A stretch of 64,000 bases of DNA, from assembly GCA_000231825.2 (NCBI GenBank), contig JH720318.1, forward strand, positions 142,539 through 206,538, written 5' to 3'. A program made the position numbers and the translations under genes. Source of the DNA: Tetrahymena elliotti 4EA. Its lineage: Eukaryota > Ciliophora > Oligohymenophorea > Hymenostomatida > Tetrahymenidae. The notes beneath the pieces are model-generated. The model saw only the letters and a program-made list of their open reading frames with translations, was not told the DNA's origin and ran no database searches. Within the stretch, counting starts at the first letter, position 1. Every line of letters begins with the position of its first letter. Below, one piece after another: positions 12,642 through 26,500 of the stretch.

Positions 12642-15041
12642 TCAAAAATCATCTACTGTCATATCTTTAGCTGATTGCAAAATATTTTAAAGCTTGTCTA
12701 TTTTTAGTTCAAGCTCACTTTTACCTTCTGGTTAGGGTTGGTTATTTAAAATATGTTTGTCATCAAATAATGCTTAATCTATTTTTTCTTAAATTTTTGC
12801 ATGCTATCTTAATTACTGATTAGGTTAATAACCAACTTTCTAATTTTATTAGTTTCTAGTTAAGGGTTTCATATAATTGTTTGCAGGAACATATCTATTT
12901 TATATTTAATAAATTGTATTAAAAGATGATGAAAATCATTGATAAAATATTATTTACCTAGGTTAAGTAGGGTTCTGAGGTGTTCTTAAATTAGACTAAG
13001 TAGATTATTTTGAAGAAGGACTTGTTTTTGAATTATATGATGTATTAAGAGGTTTTCCATTAGGATTAGTTTCAATAGTTAATTGTTATGCATTACTACC
13101 AGAAGAGTTGAGTCTTTAAGAAGCAGAATTTGTTTGTCTTTATGTTGAAGATGATCTTTAATTACCTTGGGCCTATGGAGGCTAGTTATAAGATTTAGGT
13201 TAATAGAGTCTACTAACTACTGTGGGTTAGGAAGACTAGGAAGGAGTATTTTATTTTGCTTATTGAATGTATCTACCATTTTCTGGGATGGTTTCAATAC
13301 TTCCTGGCTTCTAATTTTTGATTCCATTTACTAAAAAAGAATTATTTCTATTTTATGAGTTTTATCTCTCATTATTTATTTAATATAATGGTTATCTTCT
13401 ATTTTGAGCACTGTTATTTCCAACTGAATTATTTCTACTACTATTTTACGATAAGCTTTAATTGCTTTACTAATTGTTGTTATTTGCATTATTACTAGAA
13501 AAGAATTTATTATTTCTTTGATTATTTAAAGAATTAATTCCATTAACTCCTCTTTGTAATCTTGTATTAGTTGGAGTATTGTTCTATGAATTACCTTAAG
13601 AGTTAGAGCGGATTGAAGAGTAAGACTATGATTTTGGAGTATGAAGTGAATTCTTAGACCCATTTGGAGTTGAATTTTTACTTTAAGATGCATCAGTCCT
13701 GCTAAATCTATTTCTATTTTAAATTTGTAAGCTTGGACTACTATACCCTAATTTAGAGGGGTGAGAGTTAGGAGTACTTCTTCTAGAATTTATAGAAGAG
13801 TGAGAGGAGCTATTTCCATAAACACCTCTTGTTCCCAAAGGATTAGAGCGAGAATTACTTCTTCTCTAAGAGTTTGTCAGTTCAATTTCAAGTTAGGCAA
13901 TCTTTTATCTGAGTTTCTTTTCTTCATTTACATATTTTTCAGCATCAGAAGTGAGCTTATCAATTTCTTATTTCTATTTCTAAATAGTTTTCTTACTTAA
14001 AACAAGTTGTTGTTCAGTTTCTTCTGTCAGCTTTAATAGTTGAGCTTTTATTCTCTTATTTGCGGTGTCTTCACTTTCACACACTGTTTAAGTTAATTGT
14101 TTCTAAAGCTCTAAATTTTCTGTTTTTTTCTAATTCAATTATCTCTCTTTCATTTCAACTTCTACTTCTAATTCGCATATTCTTTTGCTAGAAATTATTC
14201 TTTATTTATCAATTTCATTCTCAAGATTAAATTTTTGTTTTATAAGCTACTCAATTTCGATAGCTCCTTGCTTTTAAGAAAAATATTCTTCTATTCTTTT
14301 CACTTTAGCCTTTAAAAGCTCATTTTCCATTTTTATTTAATCATACTCTTTTTTATTGAGTTGAACCTTTTGACCCTATGCATCATAAAAAGATTTACCA
14401 GAAGCAGATCTAGGAGATTATTGTTTTTTATCAAATCCATTTGAAGAATAAAAAGTACTACCATTAAGGCTTTCATCAGTATTACGAGCCTTTTATAACT
14501 CCTTTTAAAGATTCTTTATTATGTCTTTTAAAGATGTTGGATCGTTGACCTGATCTCCATTTAGAGATAAAGGATAATGAATTTTATCTTCACTGGTATT
14601 AGAAATAGAACTAATAATTAAATATCTTTTATTATTTCTTTATTACTGAGCCTAATCACTCTATGTTGATGTACTAGAATTCATTTATGATTATCCTGTA
14701 GAATTTAATTGATTCGATGTATTTGTATCACCCTTTTTAGAGTTCATGCTTTTCAAATCTTGGTAAGTTAAGATATCAAAATTTGATTTGCTCGTTTGTT
14801 TTTAATTTAAGCTTTCATCAATCAAGTTAAGGAATTCAAAAAATGACTTTTTTTAACCAGTTTTTTCTGTTAAGTCCTCAATATATTAAGCAGAAAATTC
14901 ATTTTTCCAGACCCAAGGATCAGTAGAGCTTCTAATTTCAAATTAAAGACAGTTTTTATGGAGAGGAACTAAAGCTTTAACTTCATATTCACAATCTTTA
15001 ATTTATTTCTTACTTTTAATGTTCAAAAAAAATTCTGACAT
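12642..15041 (-). CDS. CCDC61: CCDC61 / VFL3 homologue (basal-body coiled-coil protein)
   Basis: Two exons, 15041-12958 and 12894-12642, whose phases match (AG/A = Arg), giving 778 residues. The N-terminal ~170 residues carry CCDC61 head-domain motifs: WKNEFSAQYIEDLTEKTG, FDILTYQDLKSM and, after an Asn/Ser insert, NKRYLIISSISN then KIHYPLSLNG. The same order occurs in animal CCDC61 (an XRCC4/SAS6-like head). A coiled coil follows (roughly residues 200-380), then a Ser/Asn/Arg-rich disordered region and a short C-terminal helix ending SAKDMTVDDF. Known of the family: VFL3/CCDC61 positions basal bodies and their rootlets or associated fibres and binds microtubules. The start is the only Met that leaves the head domain intact. 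The long low-complexity tail is unlike the short animal protein. Confidence 0.85.
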
Positions 15042-15640
15042 TTATTTAACAGAAAAAATTATTAATTTGATAAAGAAAATCAGTATTTGATGTATTATAA
15101 TTAAATAGATAATACAATTAAATTATTTAATATAATCTTTTCATTTATAATTTACTGTTGATTTTTTGATTATTATTATTTTCATTGAAAATAGTTGTTA
15201 AAAAATCATTACAAGAAGAGACTTCTTTTGTTTGTTAAATAATTGGTGGATTAGCATCTTCTAAAGAGATTATTGCAACTAGCAATAGATATCATAAAGA
15301 TCACATAAATTGATCATAAATATTTTTTCAAAATACTAAGTCTAAAAGTTTAATAATTAAAATTGTGATAAAAAAACTTTGCTTAAAGGAACTTTAAATT
15401 GAAGTTAAAAGATTAAAAGAGATTAAATAATATTCAAGAAAATAAGAAAATATTTATCGAATTAAATATATAAGCTTGATTTATGATAATTTAGTGATTG
15501 AATGGGGATTATATTAAAAGAGTTTTATTTTTTGAGAAATGAGATCTGAATTATTTGAAGAAAAGATAAAACTGATCAAGAATATTAAGCAAGATTTGAA
15601 ATTCTTAATAAATGAATTCAATCTTAAATTTCAAAATATA
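15042..15640. other. AT-rich spacer upstream of CCDC61
   Basis: About 600 bp directly 5' of the CCDC61 start. It shows no gene or clear motif; the repeat block described separately begins at its left-to-right end. Confidence 0.45.
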
Positions 15641-15644
15641 TTTT

Positions 15645-16200
15645 TAAGATTATGAAGTATTTTCATCAAAATTTTTTTGTTTTAAATTATTGGTCTTTAA
15701 TATTTATTTCAATATTTATGATATCTAAAAGAAACAAATGTTTAACTGGTTAGAATATAATTTGATTTCACCATACATTAAATTTGAAATATCTTTATAA
15801 ATGAGTTCATATAAATATTTGAATAAAGACTATAAGTATTTTCATTAGAATTTTTTTTGTTTTAGTATATTGGTCTTTAAGATTAATTTAAATACGTATG
15901 AGATTTAATATAAACAAATATTTACTTAACTGGTAAGTATATAATTTTAAATAAATGAATTCAAATTTATTTAACTGGTAAGTATATAATTTTAAAGAAA
16001 TGAATTCAAACTTAAATCAAAAAATATATGAATAAAGATTATGAAGTATTTTCATTATAATTTTTTTTTGTTTTAATGTATTGTTCTTTAATATTTACTT
16101 CCTTTTTAATATATATTATGTCAAATATAAACAAATATTTAACTGGTTAATATTTAATTTTATTTCACCATCCATTAAATTATTGAGATCCACGAATTCT
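15645..16200. repeat. Three degenerate direct repeats (~180-210 bp) with a nested ~46-bp duplication
   Basis: The block TATGAAGTATTTTCAT, then AATTTTTTTTGTTTTA, TATTGGTCTTTAA, AAACAAATATTTAACTGG recurs from about 15651, 15831 and 16039. The first and third copies continue into ATTTCACCATNCATTAAAT. In the third copy this part is the last codons and stop of the minus-strand coiled-coil gene (16165-19433), so the repeat includes a copied gene 3' end. The middle copy has its own tandem duplication of a ~46-bp unit (ACTGGTAAGTATATAATTTT, ~15925-16015). Confidence 0.7.
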
Positions 16201-19200
16201 ATCAACAATAATTTTATTTAAACGATAATTTTCAGCAGATAAGGCATTTAATTTTTCTTCAAGTTTATTAATTATATAGGTGCTTCTATCTCCAGATAAA
16301 AGTTAATTATAATTAGTCTCTATAATGTATATTTGTTAATCTTTTGCTTTTAATGTTTCGATTGCTAACTAAAATTCTTGCTAGAGAGCTAAAAACTCTT
16401 TTTAGATTTATTGATGTTACTACTTTTCTGAGCTATTTTATGCTGTGTATCTCTCATCTATTTCCTTTAATTGTTATTCTAATGTTCTAATTACATCTTA
16501 AAACTATATTCTTTCCTCTTTCATATCTTCTTCCATTTTTTTAATCTCAATTTAATTAAAATTTTCCTGATTTTCAAACTTTTACTTGAGTGTATCAAGA
16601 GTGGCTGTTATTTCTTCTATTACTTTATGTAACCTCTCATTTTCTATGCTTATCCTCAACAATTTTTCCTAGTTTTTCAATTTAATTCAATTAATTTTAG
16701 ATAAAACAAATTTTTTTAATTTACTTAAAAGTTTTATAATGAAGAAACTAATTCTTATTTCTATTATTATAGAGTTTGATTTTCTTTGTCGACTGTGTGA
16801 AGCGTATTTTCTATCATATTGAATCTATCGATCTTTATTCTAAGTTCTTTAATAAGAAGTTTTTATTCTTCAATTTCAAGTTACTTTTCATTTATCTTCT
16901 CTTCTGAAAAACTAATTTTTTCTTTTAATGAAGCAATAACTTCTTCTTAAACTTCTATCTTAGCTTTAAAGCGATAGTTCTCTGATTCTTTAAACTGCTC
17001 TTACTTTAGCTTTTCAATTTAATCTTAATACTATAATTCAATTTCTGATTACTTTTACTTTTAAACTAAGATCTATTTATTTAGTCCCTCAAATTCTTTT
17101 CTTGCTGAATCAAGCTAAGATTTGATCCTTTCTTTCTCATATTGCTATTCATTTAGGGCAATTTCTAATTGCTTCTTTTCAAACGAAATTTACTTTAAAT
17201 CTTTTTCTAAAAAGCTTGAATCCTTTTCACCTCTTAATTACTTTATTTAATTTTAAAGTTCTGTGTTTCTAGTTAATAAATCCATATTTTCATGTTGCTT
17301 TTCTTCATATCTTTTTTCTAATTTGATAAGAGTCTCTTTCAGATTCCTAGATTCGAAGAAATGTGTTTCTTTTTATTCTTGAGCTTCTGTAAAATTTTTT
17401 TATGCTCTCTCTAACTTTAATAGGAGTTCCTCAATTTATTCTTATTTCTTCTTAATTTGAATCTCTAAAGTAGATGTACTTCCTGATGATATTTTGTATT
17501 CTTCAAACTCTTATCTTTTCAGCTAGTACTAAATTCTTAACTAATTATTCTCTTCCTCTACAGAAACCTTTGCATTTATAATATTCTCCTTCTCTTTTAT
17601 TAGCTCTTCCATCCTTTCATCCATTCTTTATAAAGTTTAATTGAAAATTTAAAACTATAAAAAAAGAAATAATAATTTTTACCTCCTAATCTCATTCTCT
17701 AAATCTTTAATAACTTTTTAAAATCTTGAATCGTTTGTTGATTAATCTTAAAATTGTTCTTGTATTTATTTTATTGTATTTTGTAAGTATTCTACTTCAT
17801 CCACTCTTTCACTTAACATTTTATTTAATTACTCATTCTCATCTAAAATTTTTAGTAATTTATCTTCAAGATCACACACTTTTAGATTAACCTCTGGTAA
17901 ATTTTATTGAATGCTGTTTTATTCTTCGTGAATAAGCTTTAATTCTTCTTTTTCTCTAGCTTCTTATTCCAAATCAATTCTTAGCTTTTCATTTTCCTCC
18001 TCTAATTTTTCTAAAAATTTTTTTAATTATATAATTGATTAATAAAATATAATTTTAATACATATTATATCATCTCTTTATTTATTGTTATTGCTTTAAG
18101 ACAAGAAGCCTGTTATTTCTAGGCATTTACCTTCATATAAGGTTTTCCAATCTTCTTTTTATTACATTAATTCGCTTATTTCCATGTTTAATTCATCAAT
18201 TACTTTAATCTTCTCAATATATCCATATGATAACTTTTCATTTTCTGCACAAATTAAGACATAAGAGTCTATAATTTGCATGAAATCTAACTTTTGTTCT
18301 TTCTAAAATTAAAAAATGAATAAGAAATATTATTTAAATCAAATTATTACACTATCCAAAAATGCTATGTGGTAAGTATTCTATAGAGCTTTTTCTTTTA
18401 TTTCAAGATCTTTTTAGAGGTAAGCAATTTAATTATTAAGCACATTATTTGATTCAATTAGGCTTTCAACTTTTTTTTTGTCAAGTATTACTTAACTAGG
18501 CGAAATATCTGCATTAGTTTAACTTGTACTGTAAGTAGGATTATATTCATTCTACTAAGTATTAATGTTTTTGACACTTTAATTGATTCTAATATTATTT
18601 TAAGGCTATGCATTATTATTATTAAAATACTATACATTAATGCTTTAAGTGTTAACTGGTTGTTTAGGTATTGTTTGGTTTATATTACTTTGATTACTTA
18701 CTATTCTTTATTGTTACATTTAATTAGATGGAACAGAACGCTCAGAAGTATTCAGTTATTAATTAGTTTGAGAAAGATTATTCTAATCTAATACCTTATT
18801 TGCATGCATTTATTGATTGTTTATTTGGTGAGTCTACTGCTAAAGGTTATTTTAATTTTAAAATTCTTATGGAGAGAAGCTACCACCGCCAACTCCATTC
18901 ATAAAATTATTATTATTATTATCATCCTTGAAATTGCTTTATCCTTGTTAAAATTTCTACTCTTCATTCGTCATACGATTAACTAATGGGGAAAAAGATT
19001 AAACAGATCCATATTGATTAATTTCATCTTGCATGAGTTAATTGATGAGAGGATTATTATTGAATTAATCACTAAAATTAACATAATTTCCTGAGTTATT
19101 ATTTTAAATTGATGAAATCTATCCTAGTTGTAAACTATTGTTGCCACTACTATTTTAATTACTATGAGAACCTTAATTCTTGAAAATTGTTTTTGATTAT

Positions 19201-19433
19201 CCATACTAATAATCTTATACTGGATTAATATCTACCTAAACAACAGAGTTATGCTAAAATTAATTTTTTTATCCATCTGCAATATGATTTTTACCAAAGC
19301 TCATCTACATTTGATTTTAAGAAATCATATTTTTGAAGGTTCCTCCTGGAGGACTAAAAGACCTCCTTTATTATGAGTCTTTCTGATTCATACTAACATT
19401 CTAAATATATGTTATAGTTTAATTAGGAATCAT
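16165..19433 (-). CDS. Long coiled-coil protein with Asn/Gln-rich N-terminal third
   Basis: The start MIPNQTITYIQNVSMNQ is at 19433; the second Met (MNQKDSQQ) is an alternative. Residues 1 to ~320 are Asn/Gln/Ser-rich with Phe and Tyr scattered through, with no domain. From KVESLIESNNVLNN onward the protein is a near-continuous coiled coil made of Glu, Lys and Gln heptads, interrupted by introns near 18305-18350, 18010-18060, 17645-17690 and 16680-16740. It ends with EEKLNALSAENYRLNK and IIVDRIRGSQQFNGW before TGA (16165-16167). It has no membrane segment or motor or kinase signature. Large coiled coils of this kind are common in ciliate cortical and basal-body structures, and the neighbour CCDC61 is a basal-body gene; that is a suggestion only. 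Exact exon borders are approximate. Confidence 0.65.
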
Positions 19434-20551
19434 TTGCTATAAAAGTTATAATCTTAGATTTATGTATTCTACTTTGTAACTATTGATTGATAACTTAATA
19501 TTTTTCGTTAAAAATAAATTTTGGATATTATAAATAAAAAGAAATAAGAATAATTGGTATTTTAAATTATATATTGTTGTGGTTTAATATAGTAAAAATC
19601 AAAAATAGAAAGTTGTTAATTACTTTTCATAAGTAAAATTCATTTCATTTTAATAAGTAATTCTACAAAACTTTCATTCAGCTTTTTTTTATAATTTTTC
19701 AAGGCAAGTATTCCATCCATAATAATCTCTATGAAATTGCTTCAGAAAAAAATTTTAATTTTATCAATTTTTACAAGTTAATAAGTAACCAAAATTATTT
19801 TTAATTGTTTTTAAAATTAGAAATTGCTTATTGAATTCTAAATATCTCCTTTAAAAAATTAAAAAGATTATTCAGAGTTTTGTAAATCAATTCAAAAAAG
19901 TTACAAGTTAAGTTAAAATTTAGAAACCTAGATTAATTTCAGTAAAAGCAAATATTATTAGTGTTTTAGAAGAAGTATTTAGTAAAATAATTATGCAATA
20001 TTTGCTTAATAATCTAATGAAATTTCGAGTTTGATTTTAGTTTAAATAAATTGCTTGCCTGAATAAATAATTTGAAGCAGTGAAATTTTTATTAACTAAA
20101 AAAATAAACTTTTTGTTAAATATTTATTTACTACTACTACTACTATCAAAAATAAATATAAAATCAAGCTTTAAAGAGAGATTTATAGATTTATCAATAT
20201 TTTTGTCAATTAAGCAATCTATAAATGGATACCTATTCTTTTTTTGGAACAACCTCTTTTAATAGATATTAAAGTCACAGAGGGTATATTTACTAAATTT
20301 AAAGCTCATTTTATTACACTTCTATCAACAAATATTAAAATAGCAATTAATCATACATTGTCATTAACACAATTTTATATAAATAGTACAAGGAATACTT
20401 CACCTAACTAAGATAATTCTTTGCGTATCAGGTAATTTCAAATTATATAAAAAAGGAATTCTTTGAATAACTTTTAAAATTAAGCTTAAGCTGACATAAT
20501 ATAATAATTTAAATTAAAATTAGAGAGATTGCTCAATAAAATATATATATA
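19434..20551. other. Divergent intergenic region
   Basis: About 1.1 kb between two genes transcribed away from each other, so it should contain both promoters. AT-rich with a short ctactactactac microsatellite near 20131. No gene seen. Confidence 0.5.
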
Positions 20552-23500
20552 ATGTTTCCTAATGCAAGAGATCCGCTGAGAGGAATCCCAGCATAAAATA
20601 ATAGGTTAAATTAAAAAGCTAATTCTAAATCTAGCACCTAATTGCCTAAACTATAAACTGGATAAGAATATTTTTCAAAAACAATTTCAACTCGTGCATC
20701 TTTGACTCAGAAAACATTTAATAAAACAATACTAGAGATTGGTAATATATTTTTAGTAATAAGGTTTATCGCAAAAAGAATTTTAATTATTTTTTCTGTT
20801 TAAATAAAACTTATTTGAGAAAAAAGAAGAGCTATTATCTTAATTATAAATTTATTATTTTACTACTACAATATCAACAGGTGAATAAAATGAAACTTTG
20901 GTGAAACCTTTCATGACTACTAAAAGAAGTGAAGTGAATTAGATTTAAGGAATGTTTAAAACACTCAGAAAAAGTTCCAAAAAAGACTATTCAGGATTAG
21001 ATAACTCTCTTGAATATGATTTTCCCTTCCATCAAATAGTAGATTTTGTGAAAAATCACAGTGAGGGATTTGAAAATAAATAAAATACTGATCTACACAA
21101 ACACTACCAAAGGATGTATATAAAAAATAAATTTAAAATAAAAAATTTGAGGCTTGACAAAAAAGAAAGAATTATCAAGATAAGAGAGAGAATGATGTAA
21201 TTTATAAAATAAATAATGATTTAATTTTAAATATAATTCTCTTATTGAAACTATTTAATTTATTAAGATAGGAGAGTAAATAATTGGATGAAAGAAGAAT
21301 TTAAATATAAAAAATGCTTTTAGAGCATAGCAAATCAAAAGATGATAAAACTACATCAAAATAAAAGACTCCATTGCAAGTTAAGCAATTTATTTTGCAA
21401 TAGAATGTCAAAGATTTATCTGAATTTGATGAGATACTAAATAAGTATGAGTAATATTTTTAAAATAGCAGCCAAGAAAAAGTTGATGGGGAAATTAAAA
21501 AAGAAGATTACAATAGATTGCATGAATTATACAATACTAATACAAAGGAAAGTTAAGCATTTTAATATAAAGAAGGAGGTTTACTTCATAAGCTAATGAA
21601 AAAATAAAATTAAAAAAAAGAATTGCATGTGCTTAAATCTTAAAATGATAGTCTGATTTAAAGAGATATTTTTGAGGATTACAAAAAAAGCATTAAAATT
21701 GTTGAAAATATTTTTATTGAATAAATTATTTACTTTATAAGATAAAATGGAATATTAGCTCTTTCACCTATTGATTATTTTAATTTCAGAGGTAATTTCA
21801 ACAAAACATAATAACATATGCTCTAAATAACTTTATTAAAATTTAGGTATTGTCATCCATCGTAAAAATTAATACAAGTAAATGTTGTTAGAATTAGATG
21901 ATATTATAGAAATCAAAAGACATATGTAAAGAGCTAATTTATTTATTTATTTATTTTTTTGGAAATATTTCTTATTTTAATTTTACAGAAAATATAACAC
22001 ATAAGGCTAAAAAAAGAGAAAATAGGAAGAATAAGAAGAGGAGTAAGCAAAATTTTATGTCACTTAGGAGTAATCATCTATTGTACGCAAATCTTAGATG
22101 GAGACTCAAGATTAAACTTATTAAGATTCCATTTTAAATTACAAAAACTCATTATCAACTACTTTAGGAACTGAGAGAGTAGTCCTTCAGCCTAGAATAT
22201 TAGATTTTATTCCTCCCAATTCATTTTTACCAAGACTATAAGACTAATAAAATCTAAACTAAAGAAATTTTTAAATGAATAATGATTTCTACAACAATTT
22301 TAGAAACAATACATCTCTTGAAAATAATACCAATAATGCTAATGATACTGAAAAGTTTGGTATGAATAATGATCAGAGTTCTATGTTTTAACTTTCAACA
22401 CATAGAATGGAAGATAATAATTCAATTAAAAGAATAATTGAAGAAGGAATGACAACAGAAAGAGGGAAATCTGAAAAAATTCTCACTGAAAGAAGCAAAG
22501 AAAGTCAAGATGAATATGACGCAGACCTAAATCAGCTTTAATATTTGATGCAATTGAACAGTGTAAGATTTTATTTTTTGTTTTGAAAAGATTTTATATG
22601 AACCATGCAAATATTTTATAGCAAAATGAAAATACGGAGAAAGAGCAAGAAGAAGCTATGAGAATGAAATTATAAATTATTAAATTGATGATGAAAGATG
22701 ATAAAAAATCAGTCATGAAAAAATTGACAGAAAGAATATTGAGTAAAATAGATTAGAGAAGGGAAGTTTTATTGAAGTAGATTGAAAAAGAAGAAAATAA
22801 AGAAAAATTATAAGAGCTATAATAAGAGCTGTAAAGAGAATTAAAGAAAAAGAATGTTTAGCTGCTTTTACTCACTCATACGAACAGTCTTAAGAGAGTA
22901 TCTCATCGTTTAATGTATGAGTATGATTAGTAGGCTTAGTACTATAGAGAACTGAGCAACTCTGCTTCTCTAGCTGGTTCAGATTTAAATTCACCTCATA
23001 ACGAATTATAAGATAATATATCCCCACTAGCTTTTGAGACAATATTCAATTTAATAGAAGATCCTGATGATGTAGTAGCAAATTTTGTAATAAATCAGAT
23101 GGATAAGCAAGGAACCTTAGAAAATTTACTTAATTATATGAGGCTTTAAGAAAGTTAAACTGGAACTATTGATATCAATAAAGTTAAAGATTATATATTA
23201 ATGATTAATAACAGTATTCCATAAGAAGAGATTAAAAATTTAGAGATGAAAAATGGTAAAATTGTAGGAAGAATCAAAAAGTAAGAAAAAAACCGTAAAA
23301 GTTAAGAATAAATCTAAACTTAAAAAGACGAAGTAATAGAACCTGAACTTGATCAAGAGAATTAAAATGAAAATTAAGTTGAAAAATAAGAAGAAGAAAA
23401 CCCAGATTATTATAAATTTTATCAAAAAAATAAACCAGAAAAAATACAGATAAGACTTAAGGATAAGACATCTGATGAAACAAGGAAATAGAGAATCCAA

Positions 23501-26500
23501 AATGAATAGAGTCCTCGTGCTAGTGATAATTCTGGTAATGCAAGCATTTTTAGTGCAGAAAGTGAAAATAATGATTCAAAAACATCAAAAAGAGATTAAA
23601 TCAAAAAAAGATCTAATCAAAGTTCTCAAACATCGAAGAATAAAAATAAAATTGTAACAACAATTATTTCATTTTGGTTTTTAAATAATTTAACTTAAAA
23701 AATAAAAAAAAGAATGTTTATTAAGATCTCAATAACTCAAAACTTAAAGATTTAGCAAGAGTTGGAAGCTTTTATAGTGAAGCTAGCTAATAGAGTGCTA
23801 ACAGATCCAAATAAAATTCTCATTTCTAAAGAGAACAAATAAGCACAGAATCAGTAATTTTTTTAAAAATAAAAATTCTTAATAAAATTATTTATGACAT
23901 TTTAATAGAATGCAAGAAAAGAAGTCTTGCTGAATTTGAAAGGTTATGAAAACGCCTAAGATATTTTACTTGGTGAATTCACAGCTGAAGAATAGATAAA
24001 AGCTTAAGAAGAACTTCGTTTAAGAAGAGAAGAGGAATAAAGAAAATTAAAAGTAAATTTTTTAATATAATAATTTCTTATTCAAAATGTAATAAAAAGA
24101 CGATTGGAAAAAGAATGAATTTTACAGAAGATGAAGATGACCCTGAGCTTTAAAGATTAAGAGAATTAATTCAATTTTCAGACACTTAAAAGAGAAATAA
24201 TTTTTTTAATGTTAAAATGCAAAGTAAAAAAGGAAATAAATCTAAATTTGTAAGGTAAAAATTAATTTTATTATCTTTTTAATTAACTCTATCAAATATT
24301 ATTTTTTTTATAGATCTAACTCATAGTTTAATGGAGATGAAAATTAGCTTTAAGTTGTAGAATAGTAAGCTCAAAATCAACAAAGAAGAAGAAGTACAAT
24401 AGATATATCTTCAATTTAGAAGAAGAGTTATGCAAACAAAGGCAGTAAGCAAGGTGGTAATTCTTCAAACTCACAAGAGTAGATACCAGAATTCTATCAA
24501 GATATAATGAAAAATAAAAAGAAATAAGTTGATTTATATGAAGAGATAGAAATAGAAGTTACTGATTCATCAGATGATGAAACTTAGTATGATGAAAATG
24601 GATAAGTGATGCCTAAATGTAATTCAAAATAATTTGATAATAAAGAAATTAAATTTATTTTATGACAATTTAGAAAAAAAGAAGAAAAAGAAAGTCATAT
24701 TAGTTAAGAAAGGAGAAAATGGAGTTATCACTTTTGATCCAAATTAAAAATTACCAGTAGGCTTTAAGATAAATAAAGATGGTAAAATTGTTAGAGTTGA
24801 GAAAGTTACTCTCCAAGATGGCACTGTAGTTGAAGTTGAGAGAGAAGTAAAATAAAATAAGTTAAGATAACTTGTTTAAGATGAGAATGGCAATATGGTG
24901 TAAAAAGTAGAAAATTTAAAGATTAAGAAATTTAAGGTTGTCAAAAAAATTCTAGAAAATGGTTAAGTATAAGAAGTAGAGGTAACTGATAATGAGAGTG
25001 AACTAAACCAATCGATTAGCACTGACAAAATCAGTGTGTCAATTGATGAGAGTTCTTCTAGACCACTAACACCAAACACAAGACAATAAATGATTTATGA
25101 GAAACAAAAAAAGAAAAAAGAACTTTTGAAACAATAATAATTAATTGAAGGCCAAAAAAAGAAGAAGAAAAAAGTAAGAATAAAATTTATGGATAAATTG
25201 AAATATAATTATTTTATAAGGTAATTAAAAGAATCATTAAGTCTAATGGTGAAATAGAAGAAATTGTTACAGAAGTAGAAGATCCTTCTGGAGTTGGAGG
25301 TGAAGAAATTTAAGAGTATGATTCCAAAGGGAATCTGACAAAATAACTTTTTATTCCTATTGACTAAAAGAAAGATTAAACCAAAAAGATTATTAAAAAA
25401 ACAAATTCACCAGCATCTTAAACTACACCATAGAGTAATAGCGGGACTACAAAAAGTAAAAAAAATAAAAAAGAAAAGGTTGAAGAAGAATGGTTTAACG
25501 AGGATGGAACTCCATGGGTTTCGAGTAAAAATAAAAAGAATTAAAATAGTGGTAGCAGTTAAGATGGATTTAACTCTGTAACAAATAGAAAAAAATAAGA
25601 GTCTAATGCTTCTAACTTGAGTAAGTTGACATAAAAAGTAAATCGAAAAGTTTAAATAAACTTTAGAAAGATAAAATTATTATTTATGATAAAAAGGGAG
25701 ATAAAATCGAAGAAGCTCCAAAGCCACCTGAAAAAATAAAATAAATTATTGATGGAAGAGAGATAGAATACATGCCACTAGCATCAAATGAGTCATTTCA
25801 CTCTGAAGATATTCCATCATCTTTGATTGATGATAGCCAGAGTATTAAGTAAAAAGACATAATTTCTTTATTTTACAAAACGAAAACTTTTCTTTAAAAT
25901 TACATATTAGGAGTTCTGATTTGAATCAAATGGATGCTGATAAAAAGAAAATGTATCAAAAGATAAAAAAGAAAAGGGAATAAGCTAAGCAAAAGAAAAT
26001 CAGAGAATAGTTAGAAAAAGAAATAAAAGATTTCAGAAAGAATAATGTTTTCACTGAATTAGAAGAACTCATGAAGCAAAACTTATCCTTGAGAGAGTTG
26101 AAGAGATAAATTGAAGTTTATTTAGAAATGATCAAAGGAAAAAATATTGATGATGAAACAAAATATAACATTTTCTTATGTAAACAATTTTATTTTTATT
26201 TAATATTCATTTTTTTATCAAAAGATCTTTAAAGGAAGGAGTAATTGGTCACATTTTTGATTGCTTTTGAAGATAATTTTGAAAGTAACGTAATGATTAG
26301 ACCTGTAGTTATGTAGGAAATAAAGTAATTTTTGAAAAAAAGAATAAGCTTGGTAAAAGCAGATAATGAAAAGGTAAAATAAAACTCATTAATAATATTT
26401 ATCTCAAATTTAATAAAATGTAATTGTACTAGAAAATGAAATTCACTAGACCTATTGTCATGCCTGATGGTAATGGCCTTTCTTTGTTTGAGGAATTTAA

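Noticed and set aside
18900..18925. ATT/ATC microsatellite as a repeat feature
   Set aside because: On the minus strand it is a short Asn/Asp codon run in the coiled-coil gene; no separate meaning.
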